DNA from: Martinezella calliandrae
Lineage (GTDB): Bacteria; Pseudomonadota; Alphaproteobacteria; Rhizobiales; Rhizobiaceae
Direction of reading: 5' to 3'
NCBI RefSeq assembly: GCF_030272695.1
Contig: NZ_JARFYN010000008.1
Location: 62,001 to 126,000 of the forward strand
Length of the DNA stretch: 64,000 nt
Of this stretch, positions 53,678 to 63,268 are shown in pieces. The translations under genes were made by a program, and so were the position numbers. The stretch's first letter is position 1. Every line of letters begins with the position of its first letter. The notes beneath the pieces were generated by a model. That model saw only the letters and a list, made by a program, of their open reading frames with translations, did not search any database and was not told the origin of the DNA.

Positions 53678-54541
53678 ATGAGGTTCGACATGGGTGGCGG
53701 TACAGCCTGGACGCTTTACGAGACCCGACTGCGGCGGGTGTCTGCCTATATCCACGAGCATCTGGATGATGAGCTCGACATGGAAAAGCTTGCCGAGATC
53801 GCCTGCATGTCCAGCTACCACTGGCATAGGATCTACCGGGCGATCTATGGCGAGACGGCGGCGGCCACCGTCAAGCGGCTGCGGCTTCACCGTGCCGCCG
53901 GCGATCTCGTCAACACCCGCCTATCTGTCGGCGACATCGCAAAGCGGTCGGGCTGTCCCAATCTTCAGTCATTCAATCGCATCTTCAAATCCGTCTATGG
54001 CATGCCACCGGCGCGATATCGCAATGAGGGAAGCCATAGGATCTTCACACCCAGTACCCAAGGAAGGATCACGCTCATGTTCGACGTCACGCTTCGCACC
54101 ATCTCCTCGATCTCGCTTGTCGGCGTTGCCCATCGCGGCCCCTACATGCAGATCGGCCAGGCCTTCGAAACACTCTTCGGCACAATCTATGCCCGCGGCC
54201 TTGCCTGGCCGCAGATGCGGATGATCGGCGTCTATCTCGACGATCCCGATCTCGTTGCCGCCGACCGGTTGCGCTCCTACGCCTGCGTCAATGCGGGCGA
54301 CGAGATCGCCGCCGCGCCGCCGTTGGAACGGCGGACAATCGATGGCGGCGAGTATGCTGTGCTACGGCACAAAGGCCCCTATGCCGACATGCACAAGGCC
54401 TATCAATGGCTCTATGCTGAATGGCTTCCAGCCTCCGGCCGGCAGCTGCGCGACGCCGTGATGTTCGAGGAATATCTCAACAATCCACGCGACGTGCCGC
54501 CAACAGAATTGCTGACGGAAATCCATATGCCGCTACAATAG
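53678..54541 (+). CDS. AraC-family regulator with GyrI-like effector domain
   Basis: A 287-residue transcription factor. The double helix-turn-helix is at the N terminus (about 18-112: YIHEHLDDELDMEKLAEIACMSSYHWHRIYRAIYGE and LSVGDIAKRSGCPNLQSFNRIFKSVYGMPPARYR). The C-terminal half (about 128-285) is a GyrI-like/SHV-fold small-molecule domain (VGVAHRGPYMQIGQAFETLF, GGEYAVLRHKGPYADMHKAYQWLYAEWL). This layout is that of the Rob/SbmC-type drug-responsive regulators. The target is unknown; convergent with the GST gene. ATG 53690 is an alternative start. Confidence 0.9.
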   Translation: MRFDMGGGTAWTLYETRLRRVSAYIHEHLDDELDMEKLAEIACMSSYHWHRIYRAIYGETAAATVKRLRLHRAAGDLVNTRLSVGDIAKRSGCPNLQSFNRIFKSVYGMPPARYRNEGSHRIFTPSTQGRITLMFDVTLRTISSISLVGVAHRGPYMQIGQAFETLFGTIYARGLAWPQMRMIGVYLDDPDLVAADRLRSYACVNAGDEIAAAPPLERRTIDGGEYAVLRHKGPYADMHKAYQWLYAEWLPASGRQLRDAVMFEEYLNNPRDVPPTELLTEIHMPLQ

Positions 54542-54587
54542 CGGCATGATGTCTCACTTCAGAATCCGGCTCTAACCCATCGTCTTT

Positions 54588-55214
54588 TCAAGTATTCGCT
54601 TGTTTTGGCATTGCTGCATTGTCCAATTCGTTGCCGCGCCGATAGGCGTCGCGGTCGCTGACGCGGGACCAATAGTCGATGAAAGCAGGCCGCTTTTCGA
54701 TGGTGTTGAAATTGAGCCCGTAGCCGATATGCGAGCCGACATAGACGTCGGCGGCCGTGAAGCGGTCGCCGGCGATATAAGGCGAGGCCGTGACCGCCTG
54801 TTCCAGCGTATCCATGACATTGGCGAAGCTGCCGCAGCCCGTCATGCGCAGACGCTCGGGTGGAACTTCGAAACCGAGGAGACGATTGACGACGGCCATT
54901 TCCATCGGTCCGGCAGCAAAGAACATCCATCGGAAATAGCTGCCGCGTTCCACTGCCGTCGGGCCGAGACCGGCCTGCGGAAAGGCTTCGGCCATATAGG
55001 CGCAGATGGCGGCACATTCGGTCACGACGGTGTCGCCATGCCTGATCGCCGGAACCTTGCCCATCGGATTGACAGAGAGATAGTCGGGCGCCTTCATCGT
55101 CGTACCGAATTCCAGATACTCGGTGCGGTAGGGTTCGCCGATCTCTTCCAGCATCCAGCGGGCAATGCGTCCGCGCGACATCGGGTTGGTGTAGAAAACG
55201 AGTTGCTCGGTCAT
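54588..55214 (-). CDS. Glutathione S-transferase family protein
   Basis: A 208-residue protein. The N-terminal thioredoxin-like domain has LVFYTNPMSRGRIARWMLEEIG, VNPMGKVPAIRHGDTVVTECAAIC with the conserved cis-Pro and the Glu/Cys-containing glutathione site. The helical C-terminal domain has SPYIAGDRFTAADVYVGSHIGYGLNF and KRPAFIDYWSRVSDRDAYRR. The residue after TNP is Met-Ser-Arg, so Ser is the probable catalytic residue. GGAGGAG precedes the ATG. It lies just downstream of icd on the same strand but beyond the icd terminator. Confidence 0.93.
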   Translation of the reverse strand: MTEQLVFYTNPMSRGRIARWMLEEIGEPYRTEYLEFGTTMKAPDYLSVNPMGKVPAIRHGDTVVTECAAICAYMAEAFPQAGLGPTAVERGSYFRWMFFAAGPMEMAVVNRLLGFEVPPERLRMTGCGSFANVMDTLEQAVTASPYIAGDRFTAADVYVGSHIGYGLNFNTIEKRPAFIDYWSRVSDRDAYRRGNELDNAAMPKQANT

Positions 55215-55276
55215 GTGCTCCTCCTCTTTGCCCATATTTTTGCCACCGGCAACGCATGGCAGCAAGCCTCCGCACG

Positions 55277-55307
55277 ACAAAAGAAAACCCGGCGTTGAGG
55301 CCGGGTT
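55277..55307 (-). terminator. Intrinsic terminator of icd
   Basis: On the minus strand AACCCGGC (55307-55300) pairs with GCCGGGTT (55293-55286), followed by TTCTTTTGTC. It lies 40 bases after the icd stop. Confidence 0.83.
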
Positions 55308-55348
55308 TGCTTGAAACCGTTTGCTTGAGACTTGATGGAGCCTCGGAT

Positions 55349-56563
55349 TTAGGCAGCCATGGCCTGCTTGAGGTTCTCGTCGATTTTGTCGAGGAAGGCG
55401 GTGGTGGAGAGCCACGGCTGGTCGGGACCGATCAGCAGCGCCAGGTCCTTCGTCATGTAGCCGGCTTCGACCGTGTCGACGCAGACCTTCTCGAGCGTGG
55501 AAGCGAACTTGGCAAGTTCGGCATTGTCGTCGAGCTTGGCGCGGTGTGCGAGGCCGCGGGTCCAGGCGAAGATCGAGGCGATCGAGTTGGTCGAGGTTTC
55601 CTGACCCTTCTGGTGCTGACGATAATGGCGGGTCACCGTGCCGTGTGCAGCTTCGGCTTCGACCGTCTTGCCGTCCGGCGTCAACAGAACCGAGGTCATC
55701 AGGCCGAGCGAACCGAAGCCCTGGGCAACCGTATCGGACTGAACGTCGCCGTCGTAGTTTTTGCAAGCCCAGACGTAGCCGCCGGACCACTTCAGTGCGG
55801 ACGCGACCATGTCATCGATCAGGCGGTGCTCGTAGGTGATGCCGGCTTCGACGAACTGCGCCTTGAACTCGTTCTGATAGACTTCCTCGAAGATATCCTT
55901 GAAGCGGCCGTCATAGGCCTTGAGGATGGTGTTCTTGGTCGAGAGATAGACCGGCCACTTGCGCATCAGGCCGTACATCATCGAGGCGCGGGCGAATTCG
56001 CGGATCGATTCGTCGAGGTTGTACATCGCCATGGCAACGCCGGCGCCCGGAGCGTTGAAGACTTCCTTTTCGATGACCTGGCCGTCTTCGCCAACGAACT
56101 TGATGGTCAGCTTGCCCTTGCCCGGGAACTTGAAGTCGGTCGCGCGATACTGGTCGCCGAAGGCGTGGCGGCCGACGACGATCGGCTGCGTCCAACCCGG
56201 AACGAGGCGCGGTACGTTCTTGCAGATGATCGGCTCGCGGAAGATGACGCCGCCGAGGATGTTGCGGATCGTGCCGTTCGGGCTCTTCCACATTTCCTTG
56301 AGGTTGAATTCCTTCACGCGGGCTTCATCTGGCGTGATCGTGGCGCACTTGATGCCGACGCCGTACTTCTTGATGGCGTTGGCGGCGTCAACGGTGACCT
56401 GGTCGTTGGTCGCATCGCGATTCTCGACCGACAGATCGTAATAATCGATATCGATATCGAGGTAGGGGAAGATCAGTTTTTCTTTGATGAGCTGCCAGAT
56501 GATGCGAGTCATTTCGTCGCCATCGAGATCGGCAACGGGGTTAGCGACCTTGATCTTCTTCAT
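55349..56563 (-). CDS. icd: Isocitrate dehydrogenase (NADP), eukaryotic-type dimer
   Basis: A 404-residue TCA enzyme converting isocitrate to 2-oxoglutarate with [24 protein letters not shown] opens the chain; [13 protein letters not shown] binds isocitrate (Ser and Asn); [25 protein letters not shown] supplies the Asp metal ligands, and [17 protein letters not shown] binds NADP. It is the homodimeric type II form of rhizobia. Start at ATG 56563 (GAGGCAGAAGC upstream); the in-frame upstream stretch is not conserved. Confidence 0.97.
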   Translation of the reverse strand: MKKIKVANPVADLDGDEMTRIIWQLIKEKLIFPYLDIDIDYYDLSVENRDATNDQVTVDAANAIKKYGVGIKCATITPDEARVKEFNLKEMWKSPNGTIRNILGGVIFREPIICKNVPRLVPGWTQPIVVGRHAFGDQYRATDFKFPGKGKLTIKFVGEDGQVIEKEVFNAPGAGVAMAMYNLDESIREFARASMMYGLMRKWPVYLSTKNTILKAYDGRFKDIFEEVYQNEFKAQFVEAGITYEHRLIDDMVASALKWSGGYVWACKNYDGDVQSDTVAQGFGSLGLMTSVLLTPDGKTVEAEAAHGTVTRHYRQHQKGQETSTNSIASIFAWTRGLAHRAKLDDNAELAKFASTLEKVCVDTVEAGYMTKDLALLIGPDQPWLSTTAFLDKIDENLKQAMAA

Positions 56564-56799
56564 GCTTCTGCCTCGTTTAAGCTGATGGGGACCGGATGTC
56601 CCTGTGAGTGATGTGAAGTCCGCAGGGCTATAGCACCGCAAGTGTCGATCGCAAAGCCGATAGAGGCTTCGAAACGGCGTTTTTGCTTGTCACGTCCGCC
56701 TCATCGCGACGCTAAGCTTTTAAAGACCGGGCCATTGCCAAAGCGACGGATGCGACTAATGTCGCGCGCATGCTTCGCCGATCACTACGGATATTTATC

Positions 56800-57390
56800 A
56801 TGCAGAAAATTGCCGCTGCCGCGCTTCTTGCCGTTTTCCTTCCGCTCTCGCTCAGCGCCAACTCAGCTTCGGCAGCCGACGCTATGTCGCCAGTCAAGGT
56901 GGTGATGGATGCGACCGTTTCCAATTGGGCCGGTGGTGACAGCGACTGGCAGGATATTTTCGACGAGGGCAAGCTGAAGGACCTCTACAGCAAGGATTTT
57001 GTTGCGAAATATCAGGCAGCCGCACAGTTCCCGGCCGCTGACGAGGACGGCATTTCGCCCTTCGACTACGATGTCATTGTCGGTGGCCAGGATGCCTGTC
57101 CGCTCAAGGAGGTGAACATCGTCCCGCAGACGCCGAAGGGCGGCACGACGGAGGTCGTTGCAACTTTCAAGAAGTCGACATGCATGGGCACGGACGCCGA
57201 TTACCAGGCAACGACGACGGTCCGCTTCGAAGTCGTCCAGGAAGCCGGCAAGCCTGTCATCGACGACATCATCACGGTCGACGATGCAGGTCAAACCAAT
57301 TCGCTGAAGGCGATCATGCAGGACATTGTGAAGCAGCAACAACAACTGCCATCGGAGCAAGCGCCGCAGCAGGATCAGCCGCAGCAATGA
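56800..57390 (+). CDS. Hypothetical exported protein
   Basis: A 196-residue protein of unknown function. The signal peptide MQKIAAAALLAVFLPLSLSANSASA is cleaved before ADAMSP. The mature part has a helical start (VSNWAGGDSDWQDIFDEGKLKDLYSKDF), a beta-rich centre with two Cys about 28 residues apart (DACPLKE, STCMGTD), and a Gln-rich tail QQQQLPSEQAPQQDQPQQ. The middle resembles DUF3828-like secreted domains but I am not certain. ATG 56800 gives a good signal peptide; the in-frame ATG 56770 would lengthen its n-region by 10 residues. Confidence 0.72.
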   Translation: MQKIAAAALLAVFLPLSLSANSASAADAMSPVKVVMDATVSNWAGGDSDWQDIFDEGKLKDLYSKDFVAKYQAAAQFPAADEDGISPFDYDVIVGGQDACPLKEVNIVPQTPKGGTTEVVATFKKSTCMGTDADYQATTTVRFEVVQEAGKPVIDDIITVDDAGQTNSLKAIMQDIVKQQQQLPSEQAPQQDQPQQ

Positions 57391-57565
57391 TCAAGTCATG
57401 TTTGGCGCGCGTCTTATCTTTCGGGACACCGGTGTGATCGCTGAGCGCCGCATGAGCTCTTCTGATCGGCGCGCCATAGCGGACTTCGCCCTTGCCGATT
57501 GAAGCCTGCGCCGCTATTTCGGCCCTTATTTGCGCGGCATGTTTATCGCATGGGGATATGAGTTC

Positions 57566-58408
57566 ATGGCAGGCACCAACAGCGAGCGTCAACTTCTGGC
57601 AGAAGGGCCTTCCATCATTCTGGTCGAGCCGCAGATGGGCGCGAATATCGGCATGGTGGCGCGCGCCATGGCAAATTTCGGCCTGGCGGAGCTGCGCCTC
57701 GTCAATCCACGCGACGGCTGGCCGAATGAAAGGGCGCAGGCTACCGCCTCGAAGGCCGACCACATCATCGAGGCGACCAAAGTCTACGACACATTGGAGC
57801 AGGCGATTGCCGATCTCAATTTCGTTTATGCGACCACCGCACGCGTACGCGACGGGTATAAGCCGGTGCGCTCACCGGTCGCGGCCGCCGAAACGCTACG
57901 GGCCAAATTCAAGGCTGGCGAGGGCACCGGCATTCTCTTCGGCCGCGAGCGCTGGGGGCTGACCAACGAAGAAGTGGCGCTCGCCGACGAGATCGTGACC
58001 TTTCCCGTCAACCCCGCCTTCGCGTCGCTCAACATCGCGCAGGCAGTGTTGCTTATGTCCTACGAGTGGATGAAATCCGGCATGGAGGATCTCGCTGCGG
58101 TGCCCTTCCAGGCGGTAGAGCAGAAGCCCTCCACGAAGGAACAGCTCTTCGGTCTGTTCGACCAACTGGAAGAAGCATTGGATGCGCGCAACTATTTCCA
58201 TCCTGCCGGGAAAAAGCCGAAAATGGTCGACAATCTGCGCGCAGTCCTGTCGCGCCGGGCGTTTACGGAACAAGAAATCAGCGTCCTGCGTGGTGTGATC
58301 TCCTCTCTCGACCGCTTCTCGCGAAAATCTCCGCGCGGCAGCGGTTCGCATCAAAGGTCCCCCGCCGTACCGAAGGAAACCACTCGCGATGACAGCAACG
58401 GCGAATGA
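57566..58408 (+). CDS. trmJ: tRNA (cytidine/uridine-2'-O-)-methyltransferase TrmJ
   Basis: A 280-residue SPOUT methyltransferase that modifies position 32 of several tRNAs. It has the N-terminal [36 protein letters not shown] and the knotted SAM site [45 protein letters not shown], then a helical C-terminal extension ([18 protein letters not shown]) typical of TrmJ. Start at ATG 57566 (MAGTNSERQ); 12 more codons are in frame upstream. Its 3' end overlaps murI by 20 bases. The 175 bases before it hold no gene. Confidence 0.92.
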   Translation: MAGTNSERQLLAEGPSIILVEPQMGANIGMVARAMANFGLAELRLVNPRDGWPNERAQATASKADHIIEATKVYDTLEQAIADLNFVYATTARVRDGYKPVRSPVAAAETLRAKFKAGEGTGILFGRERWGLTNEEVALADEIVTFPVNPAFASLNIAQAVLLMSYEWMKSGMEDLAAVPFQAVEQKPSTKEQLFGLFDQLEEALDARNYFHPAGKKPKMVDNLRAVLSRRAFTEQEISVLRGVISSLDRFSRKSPRGSGSHQRSPAVPKETTRDDSNGE

Positions 58409-59189
58409 GCTGAAACCCATTCTCGTCTTCGATTCGGGCATTGGTGGGCTGACCGTATTGCGCGAGGCGCGGGTTTTGATGCCGGAGCGCGGTTTCATCT
58501 ATGTCGCCGACGATGCCGGCTTCCCCTATGGCGGCTGGGAGGAACAGGCGTTGCGCGAGCGTATCATCAGCCTCTTTGCGAGGCTGCTCACGCAGCACGA
58601 TCCAGAAGTCTGCATTATCGCCTGCAATACGGCCTTCACGCTCGCAGGCGCTGATCTGCGTGCCGCCTTTCCGCAGATGACCTTCGTCGGTACCGTGCCG
58701 GCAATCAAACCGGCGGCGGAGCGGACGCGCTCCGGTCTGGTTTCGGTGCTGGCGACGCCGGGCACCGTCAAGCGCGCCTATACGCGTGATCTGATCCAAT
58801 CCTTCGCGACGCAATGCCATGTCCGGCTGGTCGGCTCGGGAAATCTGGCGCGCATGGCAGAGGCATATATTCGGGGTGATATCGTTTCCGACAACGCCGT
58901 ACTCTCCGAAATCGATCAATGTTTCGTGGAGAAGGAAGGGCGCAAGACCGATATCGTTGTCCTGGCCTGTACACATTATCCCTTCATGGCCAACATTTTC
59001 CGCCGGCTTGCGCCGTGGCCGGTTGATTGGCTCGATCCGGCCGAAGCGATCGCGCGCCGCGCCCGCAGTCTCGTGCCGCAGGCCGCCGACGCTGTGCATC
59101 CAGACAATTTCGATTTCGCCGTTTTCACGTCCGGGATGCCTGATTTTCCGACACGGCGGCTGATGCAAGGTTTTGGGCTCAAGGCTTGA
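58389..59189 (+). CDS. murI: Glutamate racemase
   Basis: A 266-residue enzyme supplying D-glutamate for peptidoglycan. Catalytic motifs: [14 protein letters not shown], the first Cys in [16 protein letters not shown], and the second Cys in [27 protein letters not shown] binding appears as [13 protein letters not shown]. The gene starts inside the end of trmJ, with GAAGGAAA upstream, and its stop overlaps the following GNAT gene (TGATG), so the three are probably co-translated. Confidence 0.96.
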   Translation: MTATANELKPILVFDSGIGGLTVLREARVLMPERGFIYVADDAGFPYGGWEEQALRERIISLFARLLTQHDPEVCIIACNTAFTLAGADLRAAFPQMTFVGTVPAIKPAAERTRSGLVSVLATPGTVKRAYTRDLIQSFATQCHVRLVGSGNLARMAEAYIRGDIVSDNAVLSEIDQCFVEKEGRKTDIVVLACTHYPFMANIFRRLAPWPVDWLDPAEAIARRARSLVPQAADAVHPDNFDFAVFTSGMPDFPTRRLMQGFGLKA

Positions 59190-59656
59190 TGATGACTTCC
59201 AAGGTTTCGTTGCGTAAACTCGATCTCGCTGACATGCCGGCCGCTGCAGCCGTCCATCGTGCCTCCTTCAACGAGCGGCTGCCGACGCTTGCCGGACTTC
59301 ATACGCCGGACGAAGATATCGGCTTCTGGAGCGCGGTGGTTTTCAAGGACTGCCACATCTGGGGTGCGCAAGAGGGTGGTCGCCTCGTCGGCGTCATCGC
59401 CTTTCTCGAAGATTGGATCGATCAGCTCTACGTTCTGCCCGAGGCGCAAGGGCAAGGTATCGGCAGCCGCCTACTTGATGTCGCCAAATTGGCCTATCCG
59501 GTGCTCTCGCTCTGGACGTTCCAGAGAAATGAGCAGGCGCGCCGCTTTTACGAGAAGCACGGCTTCTTCGTGGTTGACGAGTCGGATGGAGCAGGCAATG
59601 AGGAAAAGGAGCCGGATGTGCTCTACAAATGGGAAGCGCGGCTGCACCGGCTATAG
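59189..59656 (+). CDS. GNAT family N-acetyltransferase
   Basis: A 155-residue acetyltransferase. It has SLRKLDLADMPAAAAVHRASF at the N terminus, the acetyl-CoA loop QLYVLPEAQGQGIGSRLLDVAKL (Q/R-x-x-G-x-G/A), and the last strand RFYEKHGFFVVDESDG. The substrate is unknown; RimI-like or small-molecule acetylation are both possible. Start at the ATG overlapping the murI stop; the next codon is also ATG. Confidence 0.9.
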   Translation: MMTSKVSLRKLDLADMPAAAAVHRASFNERLPTLAGLHTPDEDIGFWSAVVFKDCHIWGAQEGGRLVGVIAFLEDWIDQLYVLPEAQGQGIGSRLLDVAKLAYPVLSLWTFQRNEQARRFYEKHGFFVVDESDGAGNEEKEPDVLYKWEARLHRL

Positions 59657-59743
59657 TTCAAGATCGGACTGAGCGGCGCGATATTGGGGGGCGATATTTG
59701 ATGTCTTTTGAGAATGATTGCTGCTTTGTTGTCGAGGCAAGCC

Positions 59744-60889
59744 ATGCGTCTGCGTGAATGCCACAACTTCCATGATTTTCGCCTGCTTGCGAAAAAGCGT
59801 CTTCCTGGCCCGATCTTCAACTATATCGACGGCGCAGCCGACGACGAGGTGACGTTGCGGCGAAACACGTCGAGTTTCGAAAGCTGTGATCTCGTTCCGA
59901 ATGTCCTGCGCGGCGTCAGCGAGATCGATATGTCTGTCACCGTCATGGGACAAAAGCTCGCCACACCCTTTTACTGCTCGCCGACGGCGTTGCAGCGACT
60001 GTTCCATCATCAAGGCGAGAATGCCGTTGCAGCCGCAGCATCCTCGCTCGGCACCATGTTCGGCGTTTCTTCGCTCGGTACCGTCAGTCTCGAGGAAATC
60101 CGCAGGAAATATCCTGGCCCGCAGGTCTACCAGTTCTACTTCCACAGGGATCGCGGGCTGAACCGGGCGATGATGGAGCGGGCCAAGGATGCTGGCGTCA
60201 ACGTGATGATGCTGACGGTCGACAGCATTACCGGCGGCAATCGTGAGCGTGATCTTCGCACCGGTTTCTCCATTCCGTTTAAGCTCAACCTGGCCGGCCT
60301 CTCCCAATTCGCCATTAAACCCACCTGGGCGCTAAACTATCTCACGCACGAGAAATTCCGCCTGCCGCAGCTTGATGAACATGTGGACATGAGCGGAGGC
60401 GCCATGTCGATCGGCAGGTATTTCACCGAGATGCTTGATCCATCGATGAATTGGGACGATGTGGCCGAGATGGTACGCCATTGGAACGGGCAATTCTGCC
60501 TTAAGGGTATAATGTCCGTGGAGGATGCCAAGCGAGCCGTCGAGATCGGGTGCACGGGGATCGTGCTTTCGAACCATGGCGGCCGTCAGTTGGATGGTTC
60601 GCGCTCCGCGTTCGATCAACTGGCGGAGATCGTCGATGCCGTAGGCGACCGGATCGATGTGATGATGGACGGCGGCATCCAGCGTGGCACGCATGTCCTG
60701 AAGGCCCTGTCGCTCGGCGCCAAAGCCGTCGGTGTCGGCCGCTTTTATCTCTATCCGCTGGCCGCTGCCGGTCAGAAAGGTGTGGAGAGCGCACTGCGGC
60801 ATCTGCGCGCCGAAATCGAGCGAGATATGAAGCTGATGGGATGCACCTCGGTCGACCAGCTTTCGCGTGCCAATTTGCGTTTCAGGTAG
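59744..60889 (+). CDS. lldD: FMN-dependent L-lactate dehydrogenase / alpha-hydroxy-acid oxidase
   Basis: A 381-residue (beta/alpha)8 flavoenzyme oxidising L-lactate or a related alpha-hydroxy acid, donating electrons to quinone. FNYIDGAADDEVTLRRN and YQFYFHRDR line FMN; CLKGIMSVEDAKRAVEIGCTGIVLSNHGGRQLDGSRSA carries the Lys, the catalytic His and Arg; MMDGGIQRGTHVLKAL and GVGRFYLYPLAAAG bind the phosphate. 381 residues equals the usual LldD length. GAGG lies 8 bases before ATG 59744; earlier in-frame starts are not family-like. The precise substrate is inferred. Confidence 0.9.
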   Translation: MRLRECHNFHDFRLLAKKRLPGPIFNYIDGAADDEVTLRRNTSSFESCDLVPNVLRGVSEIDMSVTVMGQKLATPFYCSPTALQRLFHHQGENAVAAAASSLGTMFGVSSLGTVSLEEIRRKYPGPQVYQFYFHRDRGLNRAMMERAKDAGVNVMMLTVDSITGGNRERDLRTGFSIPFKLNLAGLSQFAIKPTWALNYLTHEKFRLPQLDEHVDMSGGAMSIGRYFTEMLDPSMNWDDVAEMVRHWNGQFCLKGIMSVEDAKRAVEIGCTGIVLSNHGGRQLDGSRSAFDQLAEIVDAVGDRIDVMMDGGIQRGTHVLKALSLGAKAVGVGRFYLYPLAAAGQKGVESALRHLRAEIERDMKLMGCTSVDQLSRANLRFR

Positions 60890-61027
60890 AGCGGTCGATG
60901 GCCGCATTCCCCTGTGGGTTTTCAAACTCCGTCCGCGAAAGCCGGCGAAAACTTTGATAGACGGGGGCGCCCAGTTTCTGAAAGATGGGCGCCTTCACAT
61001 TTGAGTCTCGTCAAAAGGGGTAGTGCA

Positions 61028-62545
61028 TTGCAGGTCGGCATCGACATGGGAACGGCGTCCGGCGGGACTAGCGCCCAACTCGATATCGAGGAACTGATGG
61101 CAACGCGCCTCCTCGTGCAGGGCAATTCCGGCTCCGGAAAATCGCATCTGTTGCGCCGCTTGTTGGAGCAGTCGGCGCAGTGGGTGCAGCAGGTCATCAT
61201 CGATCCCGAGGGCGATTTCGTCACGCTGGCCGACAAGTTCGGCCATGTGGTGGTCGACGGCGAGCGCACGGAGGCGGAGCTTGCCGGCATCGCGAACCGC
61301 ATCCGCCAGCATCGCGTCTCCTGCGTGCTGACACTGGAAGGGCTCGACATCGAGCAGCAGATGCGTGCTGCCGCCGCCTTCCTCAACGGCATGTTCGATG
61401 CCGATCGCGAATATTGGTATCCGGTGTTGGTCGTTGTGGACGAGGCGCAGATGTTTGCCCCTTCCGTCGGAGGCGACGTCTCCGAAGATGCACGCAAAAT
61501 GTCGCTCGGCGCCATGACCAACCTGATGTGTCGTGGCCGCAAGCGTGGGCTTGCAGGCGTCATCGCCACGCAGCGCCTGGCCAAGCTCGCCAAGAACGTC
61601 GCCGCCGAAGCCTCGAATTTCCTGATGGGCCGCACCTTCCTCGACATCGACATGGCCCGAGCGGCCGATCTGCTCGGCATGGACCGGCGACAGGCGGAAA
61701 TGTTCCGCGACTTGAAGCGGGGCAATTTCGTCGCGCTAGGACCGGCACTGTCGCGTCGACCGCTGCCGATCACCATCGGTACGGTCGAAACCTCCGCACG
61801 CTCCTCCAGTCCGAAGCTGATGCCGCTGCCGGATGCGCCGCAAGATATCGAAGATCTGATTTTTACGCCGGATCCGGAGGAGTTCTCGCGGCCGGTCGTT
61901 CGCCGCGCTGCGCCCGCGCCACGCCCGACGACGGATATTTTGGCGGAGCTCTCTCGCTCCGCTCCCGCCGCTAGCGCGACACAGACTGAACCAAAAGTCA
62001 GCCAGCCGGAACTATCGACTGAGGATCGCGAGGCGCGTGTGAGTGCTGTGCTCTCGGAAATCCTCGACGACCCGGCCTCTGCCTTCCGCACGGATTCGGT
62101 GCTCTATCAGGAATTCCTCGTGCGGTTGCGCATGCGTCGCGTGCCGGGCGCACCGACATCGCTGCCGGAATTCCGCCGCCGTGTGGCGATCGCACGCTCC
62201 GGCGCCGACGAGGCGACGATGGCGACGGACGCCTGGGTAACCGCGCTATCGCTTTCCTCCGGCGTTACCGACGATCTGCAGGGCGTTTTCCTGATGCTCG
62301 CAAAGGCCGCCGTCTGTGGCGAGCCATGCCCATCCGATGCCCGGATCGCGCGTGCCTACGGAACCCATTCCGCCCGCCGCGCCCGGCGCTTGCTCGGCTA
62401 TTTCGAAGAACAGGGCAGCGTCGTCGTCCACACGGATTTTTCCGGCAAGCGCATCGTTGCTTTTCCGGATATGGGTTGCCAGACCGCGCCGGGTGACGCC
62501 AACGCGCCTGACGCCGATGGCGCAGATCAGGCGGCGGCGGAATAG
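61028..62545 (+). CDS. HerA/DUF87-like ATP-binding protein
   Basis: A 505-residue RecA-fold ATPase. Walker A VQGNSGSGKSHLLRRLLEQ is at about residues 30-48, IIDPEGDFVTLADKFGHVVV follows, Walker B is PVLVVVDEAQMFAPS, and an Arg-finger region is RGRKRGLAGVIATQRLAKLAKNVAAEASNFLMGR. The family includes the HerA DNA translocase, normally partnered with NurA; no nuclease gene adjoins. The C-terminal third (about 300-505) holds a Pro/Ala/Ser linker and a helical domain. The start is taken as TTG 61028, with AGGGG upstream, since the extra 38 residues to 60914 are low quality. Confidence 0.82.
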   Translation: MQVGIDMGTASGGTSAQLDIEELMATRLLVQGNSGSGKSHLLRRLLEQSAQWVQQVIIDPEGDFVTLADKFGHVVVDGERTEAELAGIANRIRQHRVSCVLTLEGLDIEQQMRAAAAFLNGMFDADREYWYPVLVVVDEAQMFAPSVGGDVSEDARKMSLGAMTNLMCRGRKRGLAGVIATQRLAKLAKNVAAEASNFLMGRTFLDIDMARAADLLGMDRRQAEMFRDLKRGNFVALGPALSRRPLPITIGTVETSARSSSPKLMPLPDAPQDIEDLIFTPDPEEFSRPVVRRAAPAPRPTTDILAELSRSAPAASATQTEPKVSQPELSTEDREARVSAVLSEILDDPASAFRTDSVLYQEFLVRLRMRRVPGAPTSLPEFRRRVAIARSGADEATMATDAWVTALSLSSGVTDDLQGVFLMLAKAAVCGEPCPSDARIARAYGTHSARRARRLLGYFEEQGSVVVHTDFSGKRIVAFPDMGCQTAPGDANAPDADGADQAAAE

Positions 62546-62890
62546 GCAGCACTCGTTGACTCTGGATACGCCGATTGAATGGCCGCACGTGAAAGAATAC
62601 AGCGATATAGGGAAAGCCGAGGGGCGTCCGAGCCGGTGAGGGGGGAAGTTCTGGTTCCAGCCGCGCAGACCACTGAAAGCGGCTTACCCAATTGAATTAA
62701 ACGAGCAATTTCGGGTATACGCATCAGCCACCGACAGGCCTCCCCTCGGAACGCGCCATGAGAAAGTATCGACGTTTTTTGCATCCGACGTCGTTCTTGA
62801 GCGCTTACTGACAGCCAATGTCGTGTGTAACGTCGTTGCAGGGAGCGGGGGCGTTCAGAAAACGGAGCGGATCGCTGTCCGCTGCCATCG
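62546..62890. other. 345-base intergenic stretch with no recognised gene
   Basis: Between the HerA-like gene and the antitoxin stop I see no convincing coding frame, hairpin terminator or repeat. GACGTCGTTCTTG and similar pieces give no pattern. It marks the left edge of the toxin-antitoxin insertion. Confidence 0.5.
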
Positions 62891-63268
62891 TCACCAGGTG
62901 CTAAGCTGCAATACGGCGGGAGCGGCTCTCCCTTCATGGAACTTCCGAAAAATCTTTTCGCCGATACCCGCCAAGCGAACAGGAGCATGGTCCTTGAACT
63001 TTACGACCAGCTCTAGCTCTCCACCGAGAGCCTCCACGTAGTCCCGGAGCGTTGAAAGGAGAAAATCAGAGCGCTTTTCAATCTGCGCAACCGAAACCTG
63101 CTTTTTACCCATCTTCTGTCCGATATGCTCCTGGGTCAGGTCGAGCGCCTTCCGCAGCTTTTGAAGCGTGTCATATTCCTCGAGCAATTCCTTAGCCCGT
63201 AGATCGGACGCCTCGATCATCTCGGGAGTCATCGTTTCGGCAAAAACGTCTTTTGCTGATTTAGCCAT
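62891..63268 (-). CDS. XRE-family antitoxin (HigA-like)
   Basis: A 125-residue DNA-binding protein. A helical N-terminal arm (AKDVFAETMTPEMIEASDLRAKELLEEY) is followed by the HTH KALDLTQEHIGQKMGKKQVSVAQIEKRSDFLLSTLRDYVEALGGELELVVKF, in which the recognition helix is ordinary, and a basic tail. Its ATG overlaps the TGA of the upstream toxin gene (TGATG), the usual toxin-first order of HigBA modules. It should neutralise the toxin and repress the operon. It is intact, unlike the related frame at 25646-25978. Confidence 0.85.
   Translation of the reverse strand: MAKSAKDVFAETMTPEMIEASDLRAKELLEEYDTLQKLRKALDLTQEHIGQKMGKKQVSVAQIEKRSDFLLSTLRDYVEALGGELELVVKFKDHAPVRLAGIGEKIFRKFHEGRAAPAVLQLSTW

Noticed and set aside
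62527..62988. Minus-strand 153-codon frame between the HerA-like gene and the antitoxin
   Set aside because: It overlaps both neighbours and has random composition.
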